Origin: Gammaproteobacteria bacterium
Lineage (GTDB): Bacteria > Pseudomonadota > Gammaproteobacteria > Xanthomonadales > SZUA-36
DNA length: 64,000 nt
NCBI GenBank assembly: GCA_024277815.1
Contig: JAJRUM010000051.1
Location: forward strand, 1-64,000
Direction of reading: 5' to 3'
This document shows, in pieces, positions 36,001-45,091 of the stretch (the first letter of the stretch is position 1; every line of letters starts with the position of its first letter). The notes below the pieces were generated by a model, which worked only from the letters and a program-made list of their open reading frames with translations, ran no database searches and was not told the origin of the DNA. A program made the translations under genes and the position numbers.

Positions 36001-36134
36001 TCGAGGCACTTCCCGGCATTACGTTCCCGGATTTAATCCAGGCTCAGGATGAAGCCATTAATTCCGCCTTTGCCCTGCCGCAACATAGCCCGAAGTCGGA
36101 ATCACCAAACCAGAAACCAGGCAGTGATAAATAA
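33090..36134 (+). CDS. Three-domain fusion: AspH-like dioxygenase, sulfotransferase, TIGR03032-like propeller
   Basis: The product is 1014 aa. Residues 1-200 resemble aspartyl/asparaginyl beta-hydroxylase: H102-x-D104 in KAHMDASYYWH, distal H150 in WKMHTVKN and R160 in DQTRIHLV form a complete iron and 2-oxoglutarate site. A Pro/Ala/Gln-rich linker spans about 320-368. Residues 369-650 are a sulfotransferase with the PAPS loop VSAPRSGSSFLFETL at 374-388 and YLYRNPAESISS near 485. Residues 670-1000 match the TIGR03032 (DUF4915) type, with WGKNDLWLINTRFSCLCTLD and SGLSMPHSPRWY. No signal peptide is seen. The domains suggest hydroxylation and sulfation of one peptide substrate, but that is inference. 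Confidence 0.82.
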   Translation: MDLNHDFYRLPVHFDSARLAAEVARFSEDDWRPHPQGFEGNSALLLISAHGSLDDDGLLGPQKPTPLLQRCPYLKQVLASFETVLGRTRLMRLAPNADAKAHMDASYYWHQRVRIHVPIQTHPDISFHTGDSSVHMEAGDCWIFNTWKMHTVKNSTDQTRIHLVADSVGSGAFWDLIENSVTVPPGSDSISTKSRRFIGYRENAKPVIETEAVNFPLVMSPWEQQSLLTPIIQDLQSQAGSNTEIFPVLEKILLRFRRQWHNIWALHGDGPAGWTAYKNALEHLQSALTPFKGSMYLHNGMEATGMIRQAVIVPALNLEIPPKPKRAGVGAPEQTTRSQQASAQTEPPVPPAKAVPVDKQPAKTQPFDRPVIIVSAPRSGSSFLFETLSRSPGFFTIGGESHGVFESIPKLQPANRIFESNRLTVQDADAETCDTIRRSFYQKLRNASGAKPPRNRPVRLLEKTPKNALRIPFLNTVFPDALFVYLYRNPAESISSIKEAWDSQRFITYKNVPGWPRKDWSLLLTPGWRELADAGDFEIALQQWQVSNRQIMQDLADIPDERWIAISYAELLEDTSASMARLSLFAGVSWEGSLQDPLPLSRHTVSAPESDKWRKNEKEITPLLAATSDIATQAQAMISVTRTRKYPERLKQDISTDPKRSPMRSSHTSSLTKMLHDMKFSLLVTTYQAGKLILVRQSNGKLNTHFSIFKKPMGLAVNQQKLALGTNNAVEFFVNMPDAGNKDSAATGNDARFMKRLEQVTGNIDIHEMGWGKNDLWLINTRFSCLCTLDLNNNFVPRWQPSFITALAPEDRCHLNGLCLIDGQPKYVTALGQSDQAQGWRSKRANGGIIIDIESNQLVASGLSMPHSPRWYQEQLWVLESGKGSLARVNIKTGEIDTVAELPGFTRGLSFVGHYAFVGLSEVRETAAFGSIPITEKAAERTCGVWVVDIRNGKTAGFLRFEGDIREIFAVEALPGITFPDLIQAQDEAINSAFALPQHSPKSESPNQKPGSDK

Positions 36135-36162
36135 GCCAAGCCTCATTTCAGCAATGTTTTAC

Positions 36163-36732
36163 TTATTGCTGGTCAGCTTTTTCCGGTGGATCTTCCACTT
36201 GCCTTTGTCTGACAAGATGCGCGCCCTGTTGCCGCTTTTTAGCGGCTTTTGAGCGGGTCATCCCTTTGGTTCGCAACCCCCATTTCTTGTCCAGAACTTC
36301 CGGGTACCTGGCTGCGATATCGACAAGCTGCTGTTTATCCAGCACAGCGAGCCCGGAAATTTTGAATTCGATCTGACGGGTGGTATCTGCCGATGCCATA
36401 TCTACCATGGCCTTTTTAAGACTGGTAACTTTTTCAACATCACCGGCGAGTATCGCCTGACCCAGTAACTTTTCCTGCTCCTTACGCTTCTCTGAGTTCT
36501 CTTTCAGTATTTTACTGAGGTCCTCCTGCAACTTTGCCAGCGCAGCAACTTGCTCCTTCTCAAGCTTTAGCACTCGGGCGGCAGTTGGTTCATCCCACCA
36601 GTTTTTAAGCTTGCGCTGCTCTTTAACATAACCCGGCGACCTGGTCTCACTCGGCTCAGGCTGTGCAAAACACAGGTTGCTTAAAAAAATAAGTAGCATT
36701 AACACGATGATGCGGCGACAATTCTTTGACAT
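36163..36732 (-). CDS. Small exported coiled-coil protein, Spy/CpxP-like in style
   Basis: The product is 189 aa with a signal peptide (residues 1-23). The mature chain is highly charged and helical (LEKEQVAALAKLQEDLSKIL near 56-75). It ends in a very basic tail. The arrangement resembles small periplasmic chaperones or metal sensors (heavy-metal resistance/Spy type), but no diagnostic LTxxQ motif is clear. Function is not assigned. It converges on the 1014-aa fusion gene. Confidence 0.55.
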   Translation of the reverse strand: MSKNCRRIIVLMLLIFLSNLCFAQPEPSETRSPGYVKEQRKLKNWWDEPTAARVLKLEKEQVAALAKLQEDLSKILKENSEKRKEQEKLLGQAILAGDVEKVTSLKKAMVDMASADTTRQIEFKISGLAVLDKQQLVDIAARYPEVLDKKWGLRTKGMTRSKAAKKRQQGAHLVRQRQVEDPPEKADQQ

Positions 36733-36827
36733 ATTCAGTTCCCGGTACAGGTAGCAGTAACTGACCTGTTGTAAGGTCAGGCATCCATAATAGTAGATTA
36801 AATCGGCTCAAGCGAGAACCCAAAGTA

Positions 36828-37493
36828 ATGAAACAAGGTCCCGTTTACCAATTTGCAATTGAGGACATCCCTGCCCTCGCAGAATTCTGGAATATGGTAA
36901 AAACGCTGTCCTTTATTCCGGCTGAATTTGATATGCAATCCTATATAAAGCATATCTCCCAACCGGCACTGGTCAAGACCAGCGATGAAATTGAACGCCA
37001 CCCCACCGCCGAGTGCATCGCTAACGAACTGGCGCTCACAGAGCGCAGCATCAAGAAACCAAAAAAAGTGCAACGGCCTTTGAGCCTATACCAGAAAAAA
37101 AATGGTGTGGTAAAACTTGGCCCGGGTATGGATCGTCAGCAACGTATGAAAATGACGAACCTGCTGTCAGAGTTTTTTTCCGAAAAAGTTCTTGAAAGTG
37201 GCAACTACCTTTATCCGCCCGGCGGCTTCAAGGAGTGGCATACCAATATGGTCAGTGTGCCTGGCTGGCGTATGTACATCGTCAACAAGTCGGAACAGGG
37301 CCGTTCATTTTTCCGCTATGTTGATCCCGAAACACTGGAACTCAAAACATCATGGGATGTGGCCGGCACAATTAATATTTTTGAGCTAAGACAAGATCTC
37401 GACTTCTGGCATGCCGTGAAATCCGTTGATGCCTATCGCTGGAGCAAGGGTTTTGTCATTCCAGATAACTGGCAGCGAACGCTGGGGGCATAG
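36828..37493 (+). CDS. Oxygenase-fold-like protein with an H-x-N in place of the iron H-x-D
   Basis: The product is 221 aa with no signal or membrane segment. The C-terminal half looks like a double-stranded beta-helix oxygenase: GGFKEWHTNMVSVPGWRMY gives H138-T-N140, FWHAVKSVDAYRW gives H195, and R204 could bind 2-oxoglutarate. The acidic iron ligand is replaced by Asn, so catalysis could be altered or lost. Family recognition is from motif pattern only. It sits close to the AspH-like fusion gene and to a convergent sulfotransferase, which supports membership in the same modification pathway. Confidence 0.55.
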   Translation: MKQGPVYQFAIEDIPALAEFWNMVKTLSFIPAEFDMQSYIKHISQPALVKTSDEIERHPTAECIANELALTERSIKKPKKVQRPLSLYQKKNGVVKLGPGMDRQQRMKMTNLLSEFFSEKVLESGNYLYPPGGFKEWHTNMVSVPGWRMYIVNKSEQGRSFFRYVDPETLELKTSWDVAGTINIFELRQDLDFWHAVKSVDAYRWSKGFVIPDNWQRTLGA

Positions 37494-37510
37494 CCAATAC
37501 GTCAAACACC

Positions 37511-38200
37511 CTAGTCCGGGTTGTTCTCCAGATTCTCCCAGTTCCTGTAGGTTCTCAGTCGCGTACGGCGGACATTCTGTGGACTGAATAAGCCGCCACC
37601 AGTTAACGGCGCAGAATCATCGCGGGGACTCCACGTACCGCCATTCTCAAAGGTGTAACCTAACTCTTTTATCTCAGTTGAGTAGTGTTGCTGAATCCGG
37701 GCCTTCAGATCGTCCGGGTAGTATTTGCGATAGTCCTTCTTATGCGGGGTTGTATTGATCCGTGGTAGCGCAAAAGTGCTGTCACCCAACAACTTTTTCA
37801 TCTCGCTTTCCAGGTCCTCGTAGCGCAACAATATACTGCAACGGCTCCACAAAGGCTGATATAGCTCCGCACAACCCGCATCTACGTTGACATAGCCCCG
37901 AAACGTAAAACGGTTCAACCGGGAACCGGGGGAAAGTATTGCCTCGATCCACTCGGCAAATGGCATTTTGCGCACCCTGGAATCCTTCGATCGCCAGGTG
38001 GCCTTGATCCACGAACTGACAAACCAGTCGTAGTGGTTTCGAACGACCGCCACTACCTCAAGCCCGGGCGGTATATCCGCCGGGATATCGTGATGGTCAC
38101 CAATATCCCGACCACCCCGGGACCGCAACGCGTAGAACAGTGCATTGCTACCCGTGCGGGGGGTCGCCAGGAAAAGGTAGTTATGGTATGTGATTGCCAT
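37511..38200 (-). CDS. Sulfotransferase-family protein
   Basis: The product is 229 aa. The PAPS 5'-phosphosulfate loop is at the N-terminus (FLATPRTGSNALFYAL, residues 10-25). A VVRNHYDWFVSSW segment near 52-64 fits the 3'-phosphate site, and RYEDLESEMKKLL near 125 is typical of the family. The acceptor is unknown. It is the third sulfotransferase domain in the window and ends 17 bases from the oxygenase-like gene, in convergent orientation. Confidence 0.75.
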   Translation of the reverse strand: MAITYHNYLFLATPRTGSNALFYALRSRGGRDIGDHHDIPADIPPGLEVVAVVRNHYDWFVSSWIKATWRSKDSRVRKMPFAEWIEAILSPGSRLNRFTFRGYVNVDAGCAELYQPLWSRCSILLRYEDLESEMKKLLGDSTFALPRINTTPHKKDYRKYYPDDLKARIQQHYSTEIKELGYTFENGGTWSPRDDSAPLTGGGLFSPQNVRRTRLRTYRNWENLENNPD

Positions 38201-38373
38201 ATTAGAGAAGATTATAGGCTAAAAACTTTTCTGAAACTGACAGCCACTTAAACTAACGTCTACCTGCTTATCCAGAGGAAGTTCTTGTACTAACTGTATG
38301 ATTTTTGTATCCTTCAGCCCATAACAACAAGAAATATAACTTAAAGCTATCTACCAAAGCAGGAGTGATTCCC

Positions 38374-39201
38374 ATGAAATCCATACGTATGGTTGTTGCA
38401 GCAACTGTTATTTGTCTGTTTTCTCCTTTGCAGGCAATGGCTCAGACGTTCTATCTCACCAGTGGCGATGCTGGTACCAGCTATATTATTGACCTGAGCA
38501 ATGGCAGCTTTACATCATTTAGCACCGCCTTACAAACTTCAGCCTACGCGCTTGGGGTGACCGATTCTATTCTTCTTTCTGATATTTCAAACTCGGCGAT
38601 CGTAGAATATTCACTTGCAGGTGTGCCCACCGGAAATAGCTGGGTCGGCCCCGGCGGATTTGCGGAGATGCTTGATGGCACAACAAACGGGCAAGGTACT
38701 TACTACGGTGCCTCATGGAACACCAGGGGCGTAACAACCTCTGACAGCACATTCACAAACACAACTGTGCTGTTCGACCCGGGTTTCCCGGTGATCGGAA
38801 TAACTTATGATTCCAGCGACAACACACTCTGGCTGGTCAATGACAGCAACGGCAGCGTAAGCCACTATACCTTGCTTGGCACCCAGATTTCGACCTTTTC
38901 ACCTGGTCTCGGTGGGCGCGAATGCTGTCTTGCCTATGATGACGTTAGCGACACATTGTGGTTGAGCGAGAATGGTTCAAACGTAATATCAAATTACTCC
39001 AAGACAGGCACCTTGATCGGAAGCGTCACCGTCACTGGCATGTCCCCCGGCAACACCTGGGGTGGCGAAATTGCGCTTGGTGCGACTGTACTGCCGATGG
39101 TACCCGTTCCGTCAATGGGCACCTGGTCCGTGGTGGTTCTGATTGGGCTGGTCATGGGGTTTGCTTTTTATCGCAGGAAATCCGCTCAACACGCTGTTTA
39201 G
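38374..39201 (+). CDS. Exported beta-propeller-like protein with IPTL-type C-terminal tail
   Basis: The product is 275 aa. A signal peptide (to about QAMAQ, residue 24) is followed by repeated blades such as YDSSDNTLWLVNDSNGSVSH and YDDVSDTLWLSENGSNVISN. The end, VPVPSMGTWSVVVLIGLVMG followed by FAFYRRKSA, is a short motif, one membrane helix and a basic anchor, as in IPTL/PEP-type sorting tails. The ATG at 38374 has AGGAG eight bases upstream; the longer frame from 38305 does not. It is the second such tail in the window, 6 kb from the first. Its function is probably a surface protein; no enzyme motif is seen. Confidence 0.72.
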   Translation: MKSIRMVVAATVICLFSPLQAMAQTFYLTSGDAGTSYIIDLSNGSFTSFSTALQTSAYALGVTDSILLSDISNSAIVEYSLAGVPTGNSWVGPGGFAEMLDGTTNGQGTYYGASWNTRGVTTSDSTFTNTTVLFDPGFPVIGITYDSSDNTLWLVNDSNGSVSHYTLLGTQISTFSPGLGGRECCLAYDDVSDTLWLSENGSNVISNYSKTGTLIGSVTVTGMSPGNTWGGEIALGATVLPMVPVPSMGTWSVVVLIGLVMGFAFYRRKSAQHAV

Positions 39202-39250
39202 AAGCTTCCTGACAGACACCGGGCTACAGCCTCAAGATTTCTATCTACAG

Positions 39251-39283
39251 AGAGGTGAGTTCGCAACCAGCGGACTCACCTCT
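39251..39283. terminator. Strong hairpin between convergent genes, probable bidirectional terminator
   Basis: AGAGGTGAGT (39251-39260) pairs with ACTCACCTCT (39274-39283). The stem can be extended by four more pairs, including one G-T, to a five-base loop. The T tract on the plus side is poor (TTATTC), so intrinsic termination is likely but not certain. It lies between the IPTL-tailed gene and the glutaredoxin gene, which converge. Confidence 0.55.
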
Positions 39284-39359
39284 TATTCGTAGCATCGATT
39301 CTATTGGACCAGTGCAACCACATTTTCGACCGGCACCGGCATATCGATCGCCCATGGGT

Positions 39360-39599
39360 TCATCCCGGTTCCCGCACAAATGCCGCGAGTTGTGTCGCAT
39401 CAAAGGGCCAGAAAAGCTCCTTTTGGGTATCACTGCGCTGCAGTACCGGTACGTGAATTCCGTAGCGTTTGAGCAATTCGAGATCAGTCTCAATATCGAC
39501 TTTTTCGTACTGCACGTCCATTCCACAGGTATGGAGGAGGCTTTCTGCGTCATCGCAAAGGTGACAGTCGGGTTGAAAATATAAAATTAGCTGGCTCAT
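39360..39599 (-). CDS. Glutaredoxin-like thiol-disulfide protein (DUF836 type)
   Basis: The product is 79 aa with the redox motif CHLC (YFQPDCHLCDDAE, near residues 6-18) and the cis-proline in GIHVPVLQR. The short length and the motif fit the glutaredoxin-like DUF836 family, whose partners are poorly known. The ATG at 39599 has GAGGA upstream with good spacing; an ATG at 39611 is in frame but less likely. Confidence 0.8.
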   Translation of the reverse strand: MSQLILYFQPDCHLCDDAESLLHTCGMDVQYEKVDIETDLELLKRYGIHVPVLQRSDTQKELFWPFDATQLAAFVREPG

Positions 39600-39663
39600 T
39601 TTAGTCCTCATCTTGCCCTTTCTCGGGTTAAAATCGTGCTGGGCTCATACAGGGAAGCATGAC

Positions 39664-41046
39664 ATGGCTGTCAGCGTTTTTGAATTATTTAAAATCGGAA
39701 TCGGGCCCTCCAGTTCACACACCATCGGGCCAATGCGGGCGGCATTCACCTTTGTGCAAGATCTCACCGAACAGGCGCTGCTGCAGCGGACCACACGACT
39801 ACAGGTCACCCTGTTTGGCTCACTGGCTCATACTGGCCGCGGCCACAGGACAGATAAAGCCGTATTGCTGGGCCTGTCAGGTGAACTTCCGGACAGCATA
39901 GCTCCTGACACCATAGATGGTATTCTCGAACGGGTTCTCTCAAACCGGGCGATAGATCTCGGTAGAAAACGGCAAATTGATTTCACACCCGCAACCGATC
40001 TGCTGTTCAACACAAGTACGGCCCTTCCTTATCACCCAAACGGTATGCAATTTACAGCACTTGATGAGCAAGGCACCGTACTGCTTGAACGCGAATACTA
40101 TTCCGTTGGTGGTGGCTTTGTGGTCAACCAGGACGAGGCCTCAACAGGCCGCATTGCCAAAGATGAAACACCCTTGCCTTTCACTTTTAACAGCTGCGAT
40201 GAATTACTGGCCCTGTGTGGTCAGCACCAATTGAGTATTGCGGAAATTATGCTTGCCAACGAACAGGTATGGCGCACCAAAGCACAGGTCAGGGCAGGTC
40301 TGCTACACATCTGGCAAGTCATGCAGGACTGCATACAACGCGGCTATAAAGGTACCGGCCTGCTGCCGGGAGGACTGAATGTGCCAAGGCGTGCACCATC
40401 ATTATATCGAGAACTGGAGAAGCAACAGCGTCAAGGCACCGATAGTGACCCCTTGAAGGTTATTGACTGGGTCAATTTGTACGCCTTGGCCGTCAATGAA
40501 GAAAACGCTGCGGGTGGGCGTGTGGTTACTGCACCAACAAATGGAGCAGCAGGTATCATTCCAGCCGTTCTGAGCTACTATTGCCACCACATCAACAGCA
40601 GCGATGAGGACGGCATCATTGAGTTTCTGCTGACGGCTGGAGCGATTGGGATTCTGTACTTGCTCAATGCCTCAATTTCGGGGGCGGAAGTTGGCTGTCA
40701 GGGTGAGGTAGGAGTGGCCTGCTCAATGGCAGCCGGTGGGCTGGCCGCAGCGATGGGAGGCAGCATGGGCCAGATCGAAAATGCCGCTGAAATAGGTATG
40801 GAGCACAACCTTGGCCTGACTTGCGACCCGGTCGGTGGTTTGGTGCAAATCCCATGTATAGAACGCAATGCCATGGCATCCGTAAACGCCATCAATGCAC
40901 AACGGTTGGCCTTCCTGGTCAAGGGTCAGCACAAAGTATCTTTGGACAAAGTCATAAAGACCATGTGGGAAACTGGTGCCGATATGAAAAACCACTACAA
41001 AGAAACCTCACGCGGCGGCCTGGCCGTCAATGTCATCGAATGTTGA
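39664..41046 (+). CDS. sdaA: L-serine ammonia-lyase (L-serine dehydratase)
   Basis: The product is 460 aa, the usual length of the single-chain bacterial enzyme. It opens [20 protein letters not shown]. Iron-sulfur ligands are in [24 protein letters not shown] and QIPCIERNA. It deaminates serine to pyruvate and ammonia through a [4Fe-4S] cluster. AGGGAA lies seven bases before the ATG at 39664, which fixes the start. The last seven bases overlap the next gene. Confidence 0.95.
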   Translation: MAVSVFELFKIGIGPSSSHTIGPMRAAFTFVQDLTEQALLQRTTRLQVTLFGSLAHTGRGHRTDKAVLLGLSGELPDSIAPDTIDGILERVLSNRAIDLGRKRQIDFTPATDLLFNTSTALPYHPNGMQFTALDEQGTVLLEREYYSVGGGFVVNQDEASTGRIAKDETPLPFTFNSCDELLALCGQHQLSIAEIMLANEQVWRTKAQVRAGLLHIWQVMQDCIQRGYKGTGLLPGGLNVPRRAPSLYRELEKQQRQGTDSDPLKVIDWVNLYALAVNEENAAGGRVVTAPTNGAAGIIPAVLSYYCHHINSSDEDGIIEFLLTAGAIGILYLLNASISGAEVGCQGEVGVACSMAAGGLAAAMGGSMGQIENAAEIGMEHNLGLTCDPVGGLVQIPCIERNAMASVNAINAQRLAFLVKGQHKVSLDKVIKTMWETGADMKNHYKETSRGGLAVNVIEC

Positions 41047-41981
41047 GCTTAAAGTCCCCGGCAGCTTTCCTGCTTGCTTTCTGCCTGTCAAGCACGGCTT
41101 ATGCCGGCGACATTTACAAATGGCAAGATGAGGACGGCATCTGGCATTTCAGTTCAATGCCACCTGCTACCGATGAAGATTTCGCTACGATAGAAATGCC
41201 CGTCGAACCAAAACAAACCGTCACCATGCGAAAACTGGGAACGGCGAGGGAGCCTGAATATGTGTTCTTCAATAATACCTGGGGGCCCGTGGAACTGGCG
41301 CTGAAACTTACTCAGGAAGAAAATGTTGTAAGCGAGCCCCCGCTGCCAGTCACGTTGATTTTGCCCGGCCAGTCTGAGAAGCGCCTGCTAAAAATCAGAG
41401 CGGAGAACCCGGACGAGGGTTTCAGTTATCAGCTGGCATACGAGACAATGATCGGGCCGCCGCTCTTGGAGTTACCGGAAGAAATCAATTACTACCCGCC
41501 TTTTCCCTCGGGTGTGCAATATGTCATCAGCCAGGGGTTTGACAGTGGCGACACACATAACAGCCCGCCGAACCAGTACGCAGTTGATATTGTCATGCCC
41601 ATCGGTACGCCCATACTGGCAGCCCGGGCTGGCCAGGTTATTGACCTGGAGGACAATTTTCACGGCGCCGGAAAACAGGACCGTTACCTGGCCCGCTCCA
41701 ACCAGATCAGAATACTGCACAGCGATGGAACCATGGCTGTTTATGCACACCTGCAGCCCAACCGGGCGCGGGTGCGCCCCGGCACAATGGTTAAAACGGG
41801 ACAGTGGATAGGCAGTTCGGGAAATACCGGTTACAGCAACGGGCCACACCTGCATTTCGTCATTCAGATAAATACCGGTATGTCGCTGGAGTCCGTGCCT
41901 TTCAAGTTTTATACGCTGGACAAAAGCACCGTATTACCTGACCAGCAGATGATGATAGACGGTGTATTGCCAATAAAATAA
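41040..41981 (+). CDS. Exported M23-family peptidase with N-terminal DUF4124 domain
   Basis: The product is 313 aa. A signal peptide (1-22) is followed by DUF4124 ([17 protein letters not shown], 23-39) and a C-terminal LytM domain. The LytM domain has [20 protein letters not shown] near 172, YAHLQPN, and [12 protein letters not shown] for the zinc site. It should cleave peptidoglycan cross-bridges or act as a hydrolase activator. The ATG at 41040 overlaps the end of sdaA. The open frame extends far upstream through sdaA but this part is not translated. Confidence 0.85.
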   Translation: MLSLKSPAAFLLAFCLSSTAYAGDIYKWQDEDGIWHFSSMPPATDEDFATIEMPVEPKQTVTMRKLGTAREPEYVFFNNTWGPVELALKLTQEENVVSEPPLPVTLILPGQSEKRLLKIRAENPDEGFSYQLAYETMIGPPLLELPEEINYYPPFPSGVQYVISQGFDSGDTHNSPPNQYAVDIVMPIGTPILAARAGQVIDLEDNFHGAGKQDRYLARSNQIRILHSDGTMAVYAHLQPNRARVRPGTMVKTGQWIGSSGNTGYSNGPHLHFVIQINTGMSLESVPFKFYTLDKSTVLPDQQMMIDGVLPIK

Positions 41982-42046
41982 TTTCATCGTACCGGCACAC
42001 ATGTCTGTTAATATTTACACCTCTGTTTCCGGTCTTGTACGCATCC

Positions 42047-43645
42047 ATGTCAGAACTTCAGCAACAAATCGCCCGCAGGCGTACATTCGCCATTATCTCG
42101 CACCCGGATGCAGGTAAAACCACACTGACTGAAAAACTCCTGCTGTTCGGCGGGGCCATTAAAATGGCGGGCGCGGTCAAATCAAAACGGGCCGCCCGGC
42201 ACGCCACTTCTGACTGGATGAAACTGGAGCAAGAGCGGGGTATTTCGGTCACCTCCTCGGTGATGCAGTTCAGCTATAACGATTGCATCGTCAACCTGCT
42301 GGACACGCCCGGCCATGCCGATTTCTCTGAGGATACCTATCGCACGCTGACTGCTGTTGATTCTGCCCTGATGGTGATTGACTGTGCCAAAGGCGTTGAG
42401 CAACGAACGATCAAACTGATGGATGTCTGCCGCCTGCGTCAGACACCCATATTTACCTTTATCAACAAGCTTGACCGAGAGGGCCGGGATCCAATTGAAT
42501 TGCTGGATGAGATCGAGTCTGTACTGGGCATTCAGTGCGCACCCATCACCTGGCCCATCGGCATGGGCAAACGGCTCAAGGGTGTATATCACCTGCTAGA
42601 CAATACCGTGCACCTGTACGAATCCGGGAAGAACTATGTCACCCAGCAAGCCGACATAATTGAGGGCATTGACAACCCGCTACTGGATCAGCGCCTGGGT
42701 GAGTATGACGCGCGGGAACTTCGTGATGAGATTGAACTGGTACAGGGTGCAAGCCACAAATTTGACCCGCAGGCATACCTGCGGGGAGACCAGACCCCGG
42801 TATTCTTTGGCTCAGCGATCAATAATTTTGGTGTTACACCGCTGCTGGAATCCTTTGTTAAACACGCACCTTCACCCGGTTCACGCGCCACTGTTGGGCG
42901 GGAAGTTGAAAGTTCCGAGCCCGCATTGAGCGGATTTATTTTTAAAATCCAGGCCAATATGGATCCTGCCCATCGCGACCGGATTGCGTTTATGCGCATC
43001 TGCTCCGGTAAATTCAGTCAGGGCATGAAGCTGCAACATGTGCGGCTAAAAAAGGCAATTAAAATACCGAATGCCCTGACCTTCATGGCACAGGATCGTG
43101 GCCACGTGGAAGAGGCCTGGCCCGGAGACATTATCGGCATCCACAATCATGGCACTATCGCCATTGGCGATAGCTTTACAGAAGGTGAAAAACTGCAATT
43201 CACCGGTATCCCTAATTTTGCCCCTGAACTGTTCCAGCGGGCCCAGCTACGCGACCCGCTGAAATTGAAGGCACTGCAAAAGGGCTTGCTGCAACTGTCC
43301 GAAGAAGGTGCGACCCAGTTTTTCCGCCCATTGGTTGGCAATGAGCTGATACTGGGTGCTGTTGGCGTACTGCAGTTTGACGTCGTAGCCTACCGTCTGA
43401 AGAATGAATATAACGTGGATGCTATTTTTGAAAATGTAAATGTGCAGACCGCCCGTTGGGTGAGTTGCAGCGATGAAAAAATGCTGACAGAATTCACCAA
43501 CCAGTTGATGGGCAACCTGGCACGCGATGCGGCAAACCAACTAGTCTATATCGCACCTTCACGGGTAAACCTGCAATTGACTGAAGAACGCTGGCCGGAT
43601 ATACATTTCGCCGCCACGCGCGAAACCCTGCTGTTCGCGGAATGA
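42047..43645 (+). CDS. prfC: Peptide chain release factor 3
   Basis: The product is 532 aa. The GTPase motifs are clear: [15 protein letters not shown] (P-loop), GISVTSS (switch I end), [11 protein letters not shown] (G3) and NKLDRE (G4). RF3 is the ribosome-bound GTPase that recycles RF1 and RF2. I chose the ATG at 42047 over a TTG four codons upstream. Confidence 0.96.
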   Translation: MSELQQQIARRRTFAIISHPDAGKTTLTEKLLLFGGAIKMAGAVKSKRAARHATSDWMKLEQERGISVTSSVMQFSYNDCIVNLLDTPGHADFSEDTYRTLTAVDSALMVIDCAKGVEQRTIKLMDVCRLRQTPIFTFINKLDREGRDPIELLDEIESVLGIQCAPITWPIGMGKRLKGVYHLLDNTVHLYESGKNYVTQQADIIEGIDNPLLDQRLGEYDARELRDEIELVQGASHKFDPQAYLRGDQTPVFFGSAINNFGVTPLLESFVKHAPSPGSRATVGREVESSEPALSGFIFKIQANMDPAHRDRIAFMRICSGKFSQGMKLQHVRLKKAIKIPNALTFMAQDRGHVEEAWPGDIIGIHNHGTIAIGDSFTEGEKLQFTGIPNFAPELFQRAQLRDPLKLKALQKGLLQLSEEGATQFFRPLVGNELILGAVGVLQFDVVAYRLKNEYNVDAIFENVNVQTARWVSCSDEKMLTEFTNQLMGNLARDAANQLVYIAPSRVNLQLTEERWPDIHFAATRETLLFAE

Positions 43646-43649
43646 CCGT

Positions 43650-45008
43650 TTGACCTCTGCCTTCGCACGATTGCATGCACTGTGGCCCAATCTGGACCGG
43701 CGCAAAGCCATTTGGCGAATAGCCCTGCCGATTATGGGCGGCATGATGTCGCAGAACATCCTGAATCTTGTCGATATCGGTATGGTTGGCCACCTTGGCG
43801 ACTCGGCACTGGCCGCCACGGGCATAGGCAGCTTCTCAAACTACCTGGCCATTTCCTTTATTATCGGATTGTCAGCCGGTGTTCAGGCACTTGCGGCGCG
43901 AAGACTGGGAGAGGAACGGTTTGATGAAACAGCCATTCCGCTGAATGGGGGGCTGATGCTTTCGTTGCTCATCGGCATCCCGCTTTGTGCGGTATTGTAC
44001 CTGGCCATTCCTTCCGCCTATTCATTGCTGAGTGATGACCCGCAAGTGATTGCACAGGGTGTACCCTACCTGCAGGTCAGGATTCTCAGCATGGTCGCAG
44101 TCGGGATGAATTTCTCCTTCCGTGGCTACTGGAGCGCCATTCACATGACCGGCGTTTACCTGCGCACCCTGCTGATCATGCACACCATCAATATATTTCT
44201 GAATTGGGTGTTGATATTCGGCAACCTTGGCGCACCGGAGATGGGCGTGGCCGGTGCCGGATTAGCAACCACCATCTCACTCTACATCGGTACCGCGTTG
44301 TATTTCTTTTTCGCACTGAGGCACGCGCGCGACAAAGGATTTTTGCACCGCATTCCCAGTCGCAGCACCTTATGGCAACAGTTTAAGCTGTCGCTACCCT
44401 CCAGCCTGCAACAATTGTTCTTTTCTGCCGGACTCGTGACCCTCATCTGGATTATGAGCCAGATAGGTACGGCAGAAGTGGCTGCGGTCAATGTGCTGAT
44501 GACATTTCACATAACAGCGATTCTGCCAGCCTTCGGTATCGCTTTGGCGGCAACCACCATGGTTGGAAATGCACTGGGTAAAGGCGACACTGACGATGCC
44601 GCCATGTGGGGTTGGAATGCTGCCGTCATCAGCCTGGCATACGGGGTGACCCTCAGCCTGATTCTGATTCCGTTCGCCGACCCGCTGCTGGGAATATTCC
44701 TGACCAACCCGGAAACCCGCCAACTGGCGTACCTTCCAATGATTCTGTGGGCACTGGCGATTGGCTTTGATACGGCCGGCATGGTATTGATGAACGCGTT
44801 GATCGGTGCCGGTGATACACGCCGCAGCATGTGGATAAGCGTTATTGCCCAATGGGTGTTTTTCCTGCCGCTGGCCTACTTCATCGGACCGGTGCTGGGA
44901 TTCGGCCTGCTGGGCGTCTGGGTTGTCAACGGTTTGTACCGTTCTGGTCAGGCGATCACCTATGCCCAGCAGTGGAGAGGCAGGCATTGGGCTGGAATCA
45001 AGCTTTGA
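43650..45008 (+). CDS. MATE-family multidrug efflux transporter (NorM-like)
   Basis: The product is up to 452 aa with 12 membrane helices in two related halves, typical of MATE transporters that exchange cations for drugs. The first helix region reads RIALPIMGGMMSQNILNLVD. The start codon is uncertain: the only in-frame candidates near the beginning are TTG codons (43650, 43671). It begins four bases after prfC and could be translated by coupling. Confidence 0.88.
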   Translation: MTSAFARLHALWPNLDRRKAIWRIALPIMGGMMSQNILNLVDIGMVGHLGDSALAATGIGSFSNYLAISFIIGLSAGVQALAARRLGEERFDETAIPLNGGLMLSLLIGIPLCAVLYLAIPSAYSLLSDDPQVIAQGVPYLQVRILSMVAVGMNFSFRGYWSAIHMTGVYLRTLLIMHTINIFLNWVLIFGNLGAPEMGVAGAGLATTISLYIGTALYFFFALRHARDKGFLHRIPSRSTLWQQFKLSLPSSLQQLFFSAGLVTLIWIMSQIGTAEVAAVNVLMTFHITAILPAFGIALAATTMVGNALGKGDTDDAAMWGWNAAVISLAYGVTLSLILIPFADPLLGIFLTNPETRQLAYLPMILWALAIGFDTAGMVLMNALIGAGDTRRSMWISVIAQWVFFLPLAYFIGPVLGFGLLGVWVVNGLYRSGQAITYAQQWRGRHWAGIKL

Positions 45009-45091
45009 ACACGGCACTGAATTTGCCAGCCACCCATAAAGCCTATACATTGCGTCTCTAACAAAAACATTCCCCCTCCAAGGAGCACTGC

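Noticed and set aside
40821-41039. Upstream extension of the M23 peptidase frame inside sdaA
   Set aside because: It lies within the sdaA C-terminal coding region and would precede the signal peptide.
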